This document shows, piece by piece, positions 1 to 7,910 of a stretch of DNA of 17,614 nt. Within the stretch, counting starts at the first letter, position 1; the number at the start of each line of letters is the position of its first letter. The notes beneath the pieces were generated by a model. The model saw nothing but the letters and a program-made list of their open reading frames with translations, was not told where the DNA came from and did no database searches. The DNA lies in the NCBI GenBank assembly GCA_964488675.1, contig CAZAWA010000042.1:1-17614 (forward strand), written 5' to 3'. The translations under genes were made by a program, and so were the position numbers. Source of the DNA: QZKY01 sp964488675. GTDB lineage: Bacteria; Pseudomonadota; Gammaproteobacteria; Burkholderiales; Burkholderiaceae_D.

Positions 1-1
1 G

Positions 2-316
2 CTGGCGGAGGCCGAGGTGCCTTACGACCAGGTCTTCGAGATGGAAGACATCAACAGCGAATTTGCTCAGGCAGATGTGGTTCTGGTCTTGGGCGCAAAC
101 GATGTGGTCAACCCGGCAGCCAAGGATCCGAAGTCGGCCATTGCCGGCATGCCGATTCTGGAAGCGCATCGCGCGAAGACGGTCATCGTCAACAAGCGTT
201 CGATGGCATCCGGCTACGCTGGCCTCGACAACGAGCTGTTCTACATGGACAAGACCATGATGGTGTTTGGCGATGCCAAGAAGGTCGTCGAAGACATGGT
301 GAAAGCGATCGATTAA
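2..316 (+). CDS. pntB: NAD(P) transhydrogenase subunit beta, C-terminal part
   Basis: This is the 3' end of the gene; its start lies left of the window. The proton-translocating transhydrogenase of the inner membrane moves hydride between NADH and NADP+ using the proton gradient. The 104 visible residues are the soluble NADP(H)-binding domain III: they contain GANDVVNPAA, then IAGMPILE, the KRSMASGYAG nucleotide-binding stretch and a closing VFGDAK segment. All match the order I know from the end of E. coli PntB, and the reading frame is open from base 2 to the TAA. A strong terminator follows directly, so this is probably the last gene of a pntA-pntB operon. Only the C-terminal domain is seen, but the match is unambiguous. 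Confidence 0.95.
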   Translation: MAEAEVPYDQVFEMEDINSEFAQADVVLVLGANDVVNPAAKDPKSAIAGMPILEAHRAKTVIVNKRSMASGYAGLDNELFYMDKTMMVFGDAKKVVEDMVKAID

Positions 317-333
317 GCTTGTCCGCTTCACGC

Positions 334-364
334 AAAAAGCGCCGGTCAAACCGGCGCTTTTTTT
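334..364. terminator. Rho-independent terminator, likely bidirectional
   Basis: A near-perfect GC-rich stem (GCGCCGG paired with CCGGCGC, extended by flanking A/T pairs) closes a TCAAA loop. It is followed by a run of seven T on the plus strand and preceded by five A, which read as T on the minus strand. It sits 17 bases after the pntB stop and 14 bases after the end of murU on the other strand, so it can stop both converging transcripts. Confidence 0.9.
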
Positions 365-378
365 ATGCGCTTGAGTGG

Positions 379-1086
379 CTACTTGTTGAGCGGCGCGTTA
401 AGCTGGTTCAGTCGCTCGATGGTGCCGACATCGGCCCAGTCGTCACGGATCACTTCGCCGCCAACTTGGCCGCGTGCAGCGTATTCCCGCAGCAAAATCG
501 AGAGACGGACGGTTTCGCCGTCACTCACCGAATCAAACATTTCAGGCCGGAAAATGCCGATGCCGGAATAGGTATAACGCGGCGCTCCTTCATTGCTTAC
601 GGTGAAGCTGTTGAGCGCAAAATCACCCTCCGGGTGATGCGTGGGATTTTTTACCAGGTACAGCCAGGCCACATCGCGGGACTCAATGGTGTACGGTTTG
701 CCCCACATGTCCTTGTCTTCCAGTACATCCTTGACCTCGCTGAAGTCGAAGTGAGGGCAATAGATGTCGGCAGAAATGGCAACGAAAGGCTTGTCGCCCA
801 GCAAAGGACGAGCTTTGGCGACACCGCCAGCGGTTTCTAGTGCAATCGGTTCGGCAGAATAGCGGATGCTGGCCCCGTATCGCGAACCGTCGCCCAGCGC
901 CTGTTCGATCTTGTCGCCGAGGTGAGAGTGATTGATAACGATATCAGTGATGCCGGCGCGAACCAGGTTCACGACATGCCAGACGATTAAGGGTCGACCG
1001 CGAACGGTCAGCAACGGTTTCGGTGTCGTGTCAGTCAGCGGACGCATCCGTTCGCCGCGTCCGGCGGCAAAAATCATGGCTTTCAT
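379..1086 (-). CDS. murU: N-acetylmuramate-1-phosphate uridylyltransferase
   Basis: MurU joins MurNAc-1-phosphate to UTP to give UDP-MurNAc, the last step of a peptidoglycan recycling route that bypasses MurA and so gives fosfomycin tolerance in Pseudomonas. The 235-residue protein is a single nucleotidyltransferase domain. The signature GRGERMRPL is at residues 9-17, followed by PKPLL with K23. The metal-binding Asp is D107 in SADIYC, and a second Asp is D219 in the C-terminal DVGTIERL. It starts 20 bases after amgK on the same strand, with no Shine-Dalgarno in front, so its translation is probably coupled to amgK. Length and motifs fit MurU; a generic sugar nucleotidyltransferase would look similar, but the amgK neighbour decides the call. 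Confidence 0.9.
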   Translation of the reverse strand: MKAMIFAAGRGERMRPLTDTTPKPLLTVRGRPLIVWHVVNLVRAGITDIVINHSHLGDKIEQALGDGSRYGASIRYSAEPIALETAGGVAKARPLLGDKPFVAISADIYCPHFDFSEVKDVLEDKDMWGKPYTIESRDVAWLYLVKNPTHHPEGDFALNSFTVSNEGAPRYTYSGIGIFRPEMFDSVSDGETVRLSILLREYAARGQVGGEVIRDDWADVGTIERLNQLNAPLNK

Positions 1087-1106
1087 GGTTTTATGAGGGC
1101 AGAAAA

Positions 1107-2144
1107 TTAAAAAGTGTAGCCGACCTGGGCCGACTTGTTCTCCAGCACATCCAGCAGGCGTACCAAGGGCGACAGTTCCTTGTAGCGAACAGCCGCCTTG
1201 CGTGTATATTCCATTACCAGAGGCAGGTCGCTCAGATAGGCATCCTTGCCGTCGCGGTAGTTTAGCCGCGCAAAAATGCCTAGCACCTTCAAGTGTCGCT
1301 GCAGCCCCATTAACTCGAAGTCACGGTAGAAAGAATCAATGTCGGGATTAACGGGCAGGCCTATGCGTCGGGCGCGCTCCCAGTAGCGAATCACCCAGTC
1401 CAGCACTAACGCCTCGTCCCACCGAATGTAGGCATCGCGAAGCAGGGACGCGAGATCGTAGGTGATGGGGCCATAAACCGCATCCTGAAAATCAAGAATG
1501 CCGGGGTTGCCATCCGGCAGCACCATCAAATTGCGCGAATGATAGTCGCGGTGCACGAAAACCTGCGGCTGCGCCATGTTGTTGGCCAGAATCATATCAA
1601 AGACTCTCGTCAAGTCTGTTGACTGCACTTGCGTCAGCGTCGCGTTCAGGTGTTTGGAGACATACCAGTCCGGAAAAAGCATCAATTCACGCAGCAACAA
1701 CTCGCGGTCGTATTCCGGAAGAACGCCAGGTTGACTGTGCGACTGTACGCGAATAAGTGCGTCGATTGCATCCATGTAGAGGGTGTGCGCGGTATCGGGA
1801 TTGAGCTGATGCAGGTAGGTGGTCGAACCCAGATCAGAGAGCAGCAAAAAACCACGCACTTCGTTTTGTGCCAACACTTGCGGCACAGATACGCCGGCTT
1901 CCCCCAGGATTGATGCAATACGGACAAAGGGAGCAACATTTTCCTGAGGCGGTGGAGCATCCATGGCGATGAATGTCGCACCATCGTCCGCATTAACGCG
2001 GAAATAGCGGCGAAAACTGGCGTCGGAGGAGGCGGGACGCAGCGAATCCAGCTGGAGTTGCGGGACGGGAATGGTGCTTAGCCATGATCGTAGTTCTGAA
2101 AGGCGAGCAGCGGAAGATGTGCCAGAGTCGGTGTGCAATTGCAT
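1107..2144 (-). CDS. amgK: N-acetylmuramate/N-acetylglucosamine anomeric kinase
   Basis: AmgK phosphorylates the anomeric hydroxyl of MurNAc (and GlcNAc) and passes MurNAc-1-phosphate to MurU, which is encoded next. It belongs to the aminoglycoside phosphotransferase/choline kinase fold. The catalytic loop HRDYHSRN begins near residue 198 with D200, and the metal-binding LDFQDA carries D218. The frame stays open to an earlier ATG at 2186, adding 14 residues. I prefer the ATG at 2144: it has AGG seven bases upstream, and the known family starts near this point. The earlier ATG has no properly spaced Shine-Dalgarno and abuts a likely -10 box. The gene is divergent from lptD and forms a two-gene operon with murU. 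The product is cytoplasmic. Confidence 0.88.
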   Translation of the reverse strand: MQLHTDSGTSSAARLSELRSWLSTIPVPQLQLDSLRPASSDASFRRYFRVNADDGATFIAMDAPPPQENVAPFVRIASILGEAGVSVPQVLAQNEVRGFLLLSDLGSTTYLHQLNPDTAHTLYMDAIDALIRVQSHSQPGVLPEYDRELLLRELMLFPDWYVSKHLNATLTQVQSTDLTRVFDMILANNMAQPQVFVHRDYHSRNLMVLPDGNPGILDFQDAVYGPITYDLASLLRDAYIRWDEALVLDWVIRYWERARRIGLPVNPDIDSFYRDFELMGLQRHLKVLGIFARLNYRDGKDAYLSDLPLVMEYTRKAAVRYKELSPLVRLLDVLENKSAQVGYTF

Positions 2145-2185
2145 GAAACAGCCTGAGGAATGCGTTTGAAATTGAATACTTCCCA

Positions 2186-2192
2186 TATAATA
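2186..2192. promoter_or_regulatory. Abutting divergent -10 boxes for lptD and amgK
   Basis: The plus strand carries a perfect TATAAT at 2186-2191, 50 bases before the lptD ATG. The same bases read on the minus strand give TATTAT (2187-2192), suitably placed for amgK if translation begins at 2144. No good -35 is visible for either direction; the best minus-strand candidate has only three of six matches. The two promoters would share almost the same DNA. Confidence 0.45.
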
Positions 2193-2241
2193 AGCGACTA
2201 CACCTCTTAATCGCCAGTGGCTGGCCTATTGTCCGGATTTC

Positions 2242-4581
2242 ATGCGCCTTTGTCTCAATCCACCGTTACCCCAGTCAGTTTGCTCCCAAGTGGCGCTGGT
2301 CTTTGCATTATCGATGCCGATAGTGGCGTTGGCCCAGGTAAAGGGGACGGCGAAGCCAACAAGCGTTGACGAAAAGGCCGAGCCCACGACAATACAGGCT
2401 GAGCAGATGACCGGCAGGCCGGATCGCGAGGTGTATCTCGAACGGGATGTCGATATCCTTCGCGGTCAGACCCGAATAAACAGCGACAAGGCGACCTTTT
2501 TCCAGGAGGAAAATGTTGTCGAGGGTGAGGGAAATGTCCGGATGGTGCGTTTTGGCGACCGGTACTGGGGGGAAAAGCTCAGGTACAACATCGATACTGG
2601 CGAAGGCTGGTTGCTCAAGCCCAGATACCGCCTCTTGGATAATAATGCGCAGGGCAGGGGAGATCGTGCTGATTTCGAGAGCAAGGATCGCGCCACGGTG
2701 AAGCAAGGCACTTACAGCACTTGCGAGGGCGACAAACCGGACTGGTATCTGAAAGCTGACACGCTCAAGCTGGATCAGGGCGCGGATACGGGGAATGCCA
2801 GCAGAGCCTCCTTGTTTTTCAAGCAAGTTCCTATTCTCGGCATGCCCGAGATGTCGTTTCCCTTGTCGGAGGGGCGGAAGACAGGTTTCTTGGCGCCGAC
2901 CTTCGGCACGACTTCGAGCGGCGGTTTTGAAGTCATGCTGCCCTACTACCTGAATATTGCGCCCAACCGGGATCTGACGCTTTATCCAAAAATAATCACG
3001 CGGCGCGGCTTTCAGATAGGTGCAGATGCGCGCTACCTGGGCGCAGACTATGCCGGCGAGACGAGATTTGAATTCTTGCCCGACGACCAGAAAACCGGTA
3101 CCAACCGATTCGCCATTTCATCGGCGCATACGCAAAGGTTGATGTCGGGCATGACGCTGGGATGGAATCTTAACCATGTCTCAGACAATACCTATTTCAG
3201 CGATTTCACGAACGACTTTGACGGGATGGCGGGCGCGTTGGGCGGCTTGAGCAATGCGTCCCTTTCCCCCAGTGCCCAAAGGCTGTTGTCGCGCGAGGTT
3301 GGACTGAATTATGCCGGTCCGAACTGGAGCGCCAATGCGCGCATAACGAATTACCAGATGTTGCAGGATGATCTTGACAAGATCGTGCGTCCATACCAGC
3401 GCTTGCCACAGGTTTCGTTCAAGGCATGGCGACCAAGCGTCAGTGGGCTCGACTGGGGCGTGGACGCTGAGTGGACGCGGTTCTGGCTTTCCGATAGCGA
3501 TTTGCAAAACAATCTGGATACGGTAATTGCTTCAGGAGTGACCCCGTCGGTCAGGGGCATGTTTGGTGATCGTGGTGACAGGTTAATTCTAAAGCCACAG
3601 ATGGCATATTCTCTGATACAGCCAGGCTATTTCATCAAGCCCAAGCTGTCGATGCATTTGACTCACTACCAGCTGGACAATCCGATTGATGGCGCGAGGC
3701 CAGATTCGCTGAACCGTGCAGTGCCAACTTTCTCATTTGATAGCGGTTTGCTTTACGAGCGCGACGCGACGGTGTTCGGACGGAAAATGACACAAACGCT
3801 GGAGCCAAGACTGTTTTATGTTTACACGCCGTATCGTAACCAAAGCCAGTTCCCTAATTTCGATACGGCCGAACCCGGTTTCGGCTTTGCGCAATTGTTC
3901 AGCGAGAACCGTTTTGTTGGCTCAGATCGCATCAGCGACGGGAACCAGTTGACGGCAGCACTCGTGTCGCGTTTCCTCGAGCGATCCGGAGCGGAGCGTG
4001 CACGCTTCGCGATCGGACAGCGTTTCTATTTCAGCGATCAGCGGGTGTCACTGGAAACGGCCAATGTTGAAAGTCGCTCAGACCTGCTGCTGGCGGCCTC
4101 TGGGCAACTTTCACCGACCATCAGTATTGATAGCGCGCTGCAGTACAGCCAAAGCCAGCACAGAGCCAACAGCGCCAATGTGAGCGTGCAGTGGCGGCCC
4201 GGCTACAAGCAGGTATTAAATGCCTCATATCGCTATTTGCGCAGCAATTCGGAAACCGATTATGTTGGCATCGATCAGGTCACCCTGTCCGGTCAGTGGC
4301 CCATTGCAAATCGCTGGCATGCAGTTGGCCTGGTCAGTTATTCCTTGCCGGACAACAAGGTCGTTCAGGGGTTGATTGGTTTTGAGTATGAAGCCGATTG
4401 CTGGGCGTTCCGTCTGGTTGGCCAGCGCCTTTACACCGCGACAGCGAATGCCGGATCGGCGGTTTTTGCGCAGCTGCAATTGAACGGCCTCTCCAGAATC
4501 GGTACCGGCGCACTGGAAGCTTTGCGCAGAACCATTCCCGGATATCAATACCAGGAACCGGCCAGCGTTTCCACTAGATAA
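2242..4581 (+). CDS. lptD: LPS assembly outer membrane protein LptD
   Basis: LptD forms, with the lipoprotein LptE, the outer membrane translocon that inserts LPS into the cell surface. The 779-residue length is close to the 784 of E. coli. A signal peptide ends near VALA-Q (about residue 31), although its basic N-terminal region is weak (only R2). The periplasmic OstA/LptA-like domain spans about residues 48-170, and the LptD beta-barrel runs from about 190 to the end. After the signal peptide there are only two cysteines, C161 (in TYSTCEGDKP) and C720 (in EADCWAF). They align with E. coli C173 and the C724/C725 pair. The ribosome binding site is weak (GGA four bases before the ATG). surA follows after 37 bases, and its product is needed for LptD folding. 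Confidence 0.96.
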   Translation: MRLCLNPPLPQSVCSQVALVFALSMPIVALAQVKGTAKPTSVDEKAEPTTIQAEQMTGRPDREVYLERDVDILRGQTRINSDKATFFQEENVVEGEGNVRMVRFGDRYWGEKLRYNIDTGEGWLLKPRYRLLDNNAQGRGDRADFESKDRATVKQGTYSTCEGDKPDWYLKADTLKLDQGADTGNASRASLFFKQVPILGMPEMSFPLSEGRKTGFLAPTFGTTSSGGFEVMLPYYLNIAPNRDLTLYPKIITRRGFQIGADARYLGADYAGETRFEFLPDDQKTGTNRFAISSAHTQRLMSGMTLGWNLNHVSDNTYFSDFTNDFDGMAGALGGLSNASLSPSAQRLLSREVGLNYAGPNWSANARITNYQMLQDDLDKIVRPYQRLPQVSFKAWRPSVSGLDWGVDAEWTRFWLSDSDLQNNLDTVIASGVTPSVRGMFGDRGDRLILKPQMAYSLIQPGYFIKPKLSMHLTHYQLDNPIDGARPDSLNRAVPTFSFDSGLLYERDATVFGRKMTQTLEPRLFYVYTPYRNQSQFPNFDTAEPGFGFAQLFSENRFVGSDRISDGNQLTAALVSRFLERSGAERARFAIGQRFYFSDQRVSLETANVESRSDLLLAASGQLSPTISIDSALQYSQSQHRANSANVSVQWRPGYKQVLNASYRYLRSNSETDYVGIDQVTLSGQWPIANRWHAVGLVSYSLPDNKVVQGLIGFEYEADCWAFRLVGQRLYTATANAGSAVFAQLQLNGLSRIGTGALEALRRTIPGYQYQEPASVSTR

Positions 4582-4618
4582 TTTCCTTTCGGGGATTTTC
4601 AATGAACAGGACTTGAGT

Positions 4619-6004
4619 ATGCACACCCTGGCAAAAAACAAAACATGGAACCGCTTGGCGAAACGCGTGGCTTTCGCGCTTGGCCTTTTCGTCGTTGCCG
4701 GCATGACGATTGGCGTTTCTGCACAAAGCGATAAAGCGAAATCCGCTGCCGGCAGTAGGGCAGAACCGGTTCTGGTTGACGCCATAGCCGCTGTGGTTAA
4801 CACGGAGGTGATTACCCGCTCTGACCTGAATCGCCGCGTTGAAATCGTCATGCAAAACATCAAGAGCAAGAGCGGGGCCACGCCGCCGCGAGCAGAGCTG
4901 CAAAAGCAGGTGCTGGAGCACATGATTGTCGAGCGCGCACAGCTGCATATGGCCAAGGAGGCGGGAATAAGGGTTGACGATCTCACACTGGATCGCACGA
5001 TTTCGCGTATTGCGGAGCAGAACAAGCTGTCTTTGCCGGATTTTCGCAAGCAGGTAGAGCGCGACGGCATTCCTTTTTCCCAATTTCGCGAGCAAATTCG
5101 TGAAGAAATCGTTGTCAAGCGGCTGCGTGAAAAGGAAGTCGAAAACAAAGTGCAGGTAAGTGAATCTGAAGTCGATAATTTTCTTGCAGTGGCCGACGCG
5201 TCGCAGGATCAGCAGGAGGTCAAGCTGGGTCATATCCTGGTGCGGATACCAGAGAATGCGTCGCCTGAGCAGATAGCGGCGCGCAGCAAGCGGGCACAGG
5301 AGGTACTCGACAAATTGCGCGGTGGCGCGGACTTCTCAAAAACGGCCATGACCTATTCCGATGCCGATGAAGCCTTGAAAGGCGGAGATGTTGGATGGCG
5401 CAATCATGATCGCCTGCCGCAGGTTTTCAGTCAGGCGATTGCGAGTTTAAAAACTGGCGACATCACGCCAATCATCAAAAGCGCCAACGGCTTTCACATA
5501 TTGAAACTATACGACCGGCGCAGCGCTGGACAGGCTTCTTCGGCTGCTCCGATGTCGGTGCAGCTGACGCGCGCACGGCACATTCTGATCAAGGTCAATC
5601 AACTGGTGACGGCGGATGAGGCCCGCCGCAAGTTGCTGGAAATAAAACAGCGACTTGATAATAAGGCGGCAAAGTTCGAAGACCTGGCAAAATCCTTCTC
5701 TAATGACCTCTCAGCGAACAAGGGTGGCGATCTTGGCTGGGTACATCCTGGCGATACCGTACCGGAATTCGAGCGAGCGATGAATGCGCTTAAGCCCGGA
5801 CAGATCAGCGAACCGGTCGAGTCGCCATTCGGTTTTCATCTGATCGAGGTGCTGGAGCGCAAGACAGATGAAGTTTCCAAGGAAAGAATGCGTATGGTAG
5901 CGCGACAGGCTGTTCGAGCACGCAAAGTGGAAGAGGCGACGGAGGATTGGCTGAGACAGGTGCGCGATAGTGCATATGTCGAATACCGCCTCGAAGAGAA
6001 ATAG
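4619..6004 (+). CDS. surA: Periplasmic chaperone and peptidyl-prolyl isomerase SurA
   Basis: SurA escorts unfolded outer membrane proteins, LptD among them, across the periplasm. The protein has a cleavable signal peptide ending near VSA-Q, then the SurA N-terminal chaperone domain (about residues 48-170, beginning VDAIAAVVNTEVITRSDL). Two parvulin domains follow, starting near residue 200 (LGHILVRIP) and residue 316 (ARHILIKV), and then a C-terminal helix. I chose the ATG at 4619 because AGGA lies seven bases upstream; a TTG two codons earlier is also possible. Length (461 aa) and domain order are typical. It lies between lptD and pdxA, as in many proteobacteria, and is probably co-transcribed with both. 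Confidence 0.96.
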   Translation: MHTLAKNKTWNRLAKRVAFALGLFVVAGMTIGVSAQSDKAKSAAGSRAEPVLVDAIAAVVNTEVITRSDLNRRVEIVMQNIKSKSGATPPRAELQKQVLEHMIVERAQLHMAKEAGIRVDDLTLDRTISRIAEQNKLSLPDFRKQVERDGIPFSQFREQIREEIVVKRLREKEVENKVQVSESEVDNFLAVADASQDQQEVKLGHILVRIPENASPEQIAARSKRAQEVLDKLRGGADFSKTAMTYSDADEALKGGDVGWRNHDRLPQVFSQAIASLKTGDITPIIKSANGFHILKLYDRRSAGQASSAAPMSVQLTRARHILIKVNQLVTADEARRKLLEIKQRLDNKAAKFEDLAKSFSNDLSANKGGDLGWVHPGDTVPEFERAMNALKPGQISEPVESPFGFHLIEVLERKTDEVSKERMRMVARQAVRARKVEEATEDWLRQVRDSAYVEYRLEEK

Positions 6005-6035
6005 GCATGGAACATGAAAGCAGTATCTGCCTGCC

Positions 6036-6072
6036 CTCACCTCGACCCGATCCTCGAGGGAGGGGGTGAGAG
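6036..6072 (+). promoter_or_regulatory. Hairpin containing the pdxA ribosome binding site
   Basis: CTCACC (6036-6041) can pair with GGTGAG (6065-6070), and CTCGA (6041-6045) with TCGAG (6054-6058); the two helices compete for one base. An unpaired purine stretch between the right arms contains GGAGG (6059-6063), nine bases from the pdxA ATG. This is the strongest Shine-Dalgarno in the left half of the window and supports the start at 6073. The palindrome resembles short REP-like intergenic repeats, but only one copy is present here. Confidence 0.5.
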
Positions 6073-7146
6073 ATGCGGCGCGAATTAGTCGAAAGGCATT
6101 TCGTGCCACGGAAAGAATCGAAACCCGTCATCGCCATCACCACAGGCGAACCGGCGGGCATTGGCCCGGAAATTTCGATTCGGGCAGCATGGGATTTGTG
6201 CACGAAAGTCCGGCCTGTACTGATAGGCGACTTCAAGCTGCTGACCAAACTGGCAAACAAGATTGATACGGCGATCATTTTGCGCTCGGCCAATTCTGAT
6301 TCTCCCTTTGCACAAGATGCCGATGCCGATAGCTTGACCGTTATTGACATTCCGGCTGTGGCATCTGTGCAGCCCGGACGGCTGGAGCCTCGCAATGCCC
6401 CCTCGGTGCTGCAAATGCTCGATGTGGCGATCAATGGCGCCATGGAGCGCCGCTTCGATGCGATCGTCACTGCGCCGCTGCAAAAACGCACCATCAACGA
6501 TGCGGGCATTCCCTTTACCGGCCATACCGAATATCTGGCCGAAAAAACACGGACGCAACAAGTGGTGATGATGCTGGCCGGAAGTGTGGAGCAGGGCGGG
6601 GCACATTTTCCGCTGCGGGTTGCGCTGGCAACCACTCACCTGCCTATCAGGGAAGTTGCCGATGCCATCACCTTTGATGGGTTGCTGCGCACGATTGAAA
6701 TTGTCGATCACGATCTGAAGCGCTGGTTTGGAATAGCCAAGCCGCGCATACTGGTATGCGGACTGAATCCGCACGCCGGTGAGGGGGGGTATCTGGGGCG
6801 TGAGGAAATTGTCGTGATTACGCCTGCAATTGATGCCGCCAAACGCAAAGGTATCGCGGCTAGCGGGCCCTATCCGGCGGACACACTGTTCCAGCCAACA
6901 TTTTTAGCCCAGGCCGATTGCGTGCTGGCGATGTATCACGATCAGGGCTTGCCGGTCCTGAAGCATGCAAGCTTCGGTAGCGGCGTTAACATCACCCTTG
7001 GCTTGCCACTCATTCGCACCTCGGTTGATCATGGCACTGCGCTAGATCAGGCGGAAAAAGGCACAGGTCATGCGAACTATCACAGCATGGTTGAGGCCAT
7101 CCTGCTTGCAGCGCAAATGGCTGACAAGGCAAAATCGGCACCATGA
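6073..7146 (+). CDS. pdxA: 4-hydroxythreonine-4-phosphate dehydrogenase
   Basis: PdxA oxidises 4-phosphohydroxy-L-threonine with NAD(P)+; the product loses CO2 and is used by PdxJ to make pyridoxine 5'-phosphate. It is a cytoplasmic, metal-dependent dimer. The three metal-binding histidines are H189 (TTHLP), H234 (NPHAGE) and H289 (MYHDQG), with exactly the spacing of E. coli H166/H211/H266. ITTGEPAGIGPE near residue 22 and FTGHTEYLAEK are also present. At 357 residues it is longer than E. coli PdxA, because of a roughly 15-residue N-terminal tail and a small insertion before TTHLP. A GTG at 6103 would shorten the tail, but the strong GGAGG favours 6073. Its stop overlaps the rsmA start in ATGA, indicating translational coupling. 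Confidence 0.96.
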   Translation: MRRELVERHFVPRKESKPVIAITTGEPAGIGPEISIRAAWDLCTKVRPVLIGDFKLLTKLANKIDTAIILRSANSDSPFAQDADADSLTVIDIPAVASVQPGRLEPRNAPSVLQMLDVAINGAMERRFDAIVTAPLQKRTINDAGIPFTGHTEYLAEKTRTQQVVMMLAGSVEQGGAHFPLRVALATTHLPIREVADAITFDGLLRTIEIVDHDLKRWFGIAKPRILVCGLNPHAGEGGYLGREEIVVITPAIDAAKRKGIAASGPYPADTLFQPTFLAQADCVLAMYHDQGLPVLKHASFGSGVNITLGLPLIRTSVDHGTALDQAEKGTGHANYHSMVEAILLAAQMADKAKSAP

Positions 7147-7910
7147 AACACATTCCGCGCAAGCGCTTTGGCCAGAATTTTCTGACAGATAAATCCGTGC
7201 TGGACAACATTGTCTGCCTGATTGCGCCGCAACCGGATGACGCGATGATAGAAATTGGCCCAGGTCTGGGCGCGATGACACGCCTGCTGCTGAAGGCGCT
7301 GCAGCAATTGCATGTGGTGGAAATAGACCGCGATTTGGTGACACGGCTGCAAAACACATTCCCGCTCGACAAGCTGACGATCCACCAGGGCGATGCTCTG
7401 GAATTCGACTTGCGGCAGATCCCGGTGGCACCAGGAAAAAAACTGCGAGTGGTCGGCAATTTGCCTTACAACATTTCAAGCCCGCTGCTGTTTCACCTAG
7501 CGCAGTTTGCACCGCTGGTGCAGGATCAGCACTTCATGCTGCAAAAGGAGGTGGTCGAACGCATGGTTTCCCCCCCCGGCAGCAAGGCTTACGGTCGCCT
7601 GTCTGTCATGCTCCAGTGGCGTTACGACATGACACTGATGATGGTGGTGCCGCCTTCTGCCTTTGATCCGCCACCAAAAGTTGACTCTGCCATCGTGCGC
7701 ATGGCGCCCATTCGGCAGCCGCTGCCCTGCGATGGGGCTAAGTTGGAGCGGGTGGTAACCAAGGCGTTTTCGCAACGGCGCAAGGTTTTGCGCAATTGCG
7801 TTGCCGGACTGTTTACTGAAAATGACTTGATCGATGTTGGCATCGACCCGCAGGCCCGCGCAGAAACGCTGCCGCTGGAGCAGTTTGTGTTGCTGGCAAA
7901 CCGGCTTTAA
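7143..7910 (+). CDS. rsmA: 16S rRNA (adenine1518-N6/adenine1519-N6)-dimethyltransferase
   Basis: RsmA (KsgA) dimethylates two adjacent adenines in helix 45 of 16S rRNA late in small-subunit assembly; loss gives kasugamycin resistance. The N-terminal KRFGQNFL is followed by the SAM-binding motif EIGPGLG from residue 37, then the catalytic NLPY at residues 106-109, with FDPPPKVDS and a C-terminal helical domain. The 255-residue length is normal for the family. The start codon overlaps the pdxA stop by four bases, as expected in the surA-pdxA-rsmA operon. Its stop overlaps the stop of the convergent LysR gene by four bases. Codons S143-P145 contain eight C in a row (7570-7577). No apaG follows, unlike in E. 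coli. Confidence 0.97.
   Translation: MKHIPRKRFGQNFLTDKSVLDNIVCLIAPQPDDAMIEIGPGLGAMTRLLLKALQQLHVVEIDRDLVTRLQNTFPLDKLTIHQGDALEFDLRQIPVAPGKKLRVVGNLPYNISSPLLFHLAQFAPLVQDQHFMLQKEVVERMVSPPGSKAYGRLSVMLQWRYDMTLMMVVPPSAFDPPPKVDSAIVRMAPIRQPLPCDGAKLERVVTKAFSQRRKVLRNCVAGLFTENDLIDVGIDPQARAETLPLEQFVLLANRL

Noticed and set aside
319..840. 173-codon plus-strand open frame opposite murU
   Set aside because: It is antisense to a well supported murU, shows no recognisable domain, and crosses the pntB terminator near its start.
2145..2186. Earlier amgK start at 2186
   Set aside because: No properly spaced Shine-Dalgarno, it abuts the likely -10 box, and the extra 14 residues are not expected in the family. 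It is not fully excluded.
4602..4616. Four-codon frame (ATG to TGA) just before surA as a leader peptide
   Set aside because: Too short to support, and explained by chance around the surA ribosome binding site.
4225..5148. 307-codon minus-strand open frame across the lptD-surA junction
   Set aside because: Low-complexity Ser/Arg-rich translation typical of an antisense shadow; both plus-strand genes are certain.
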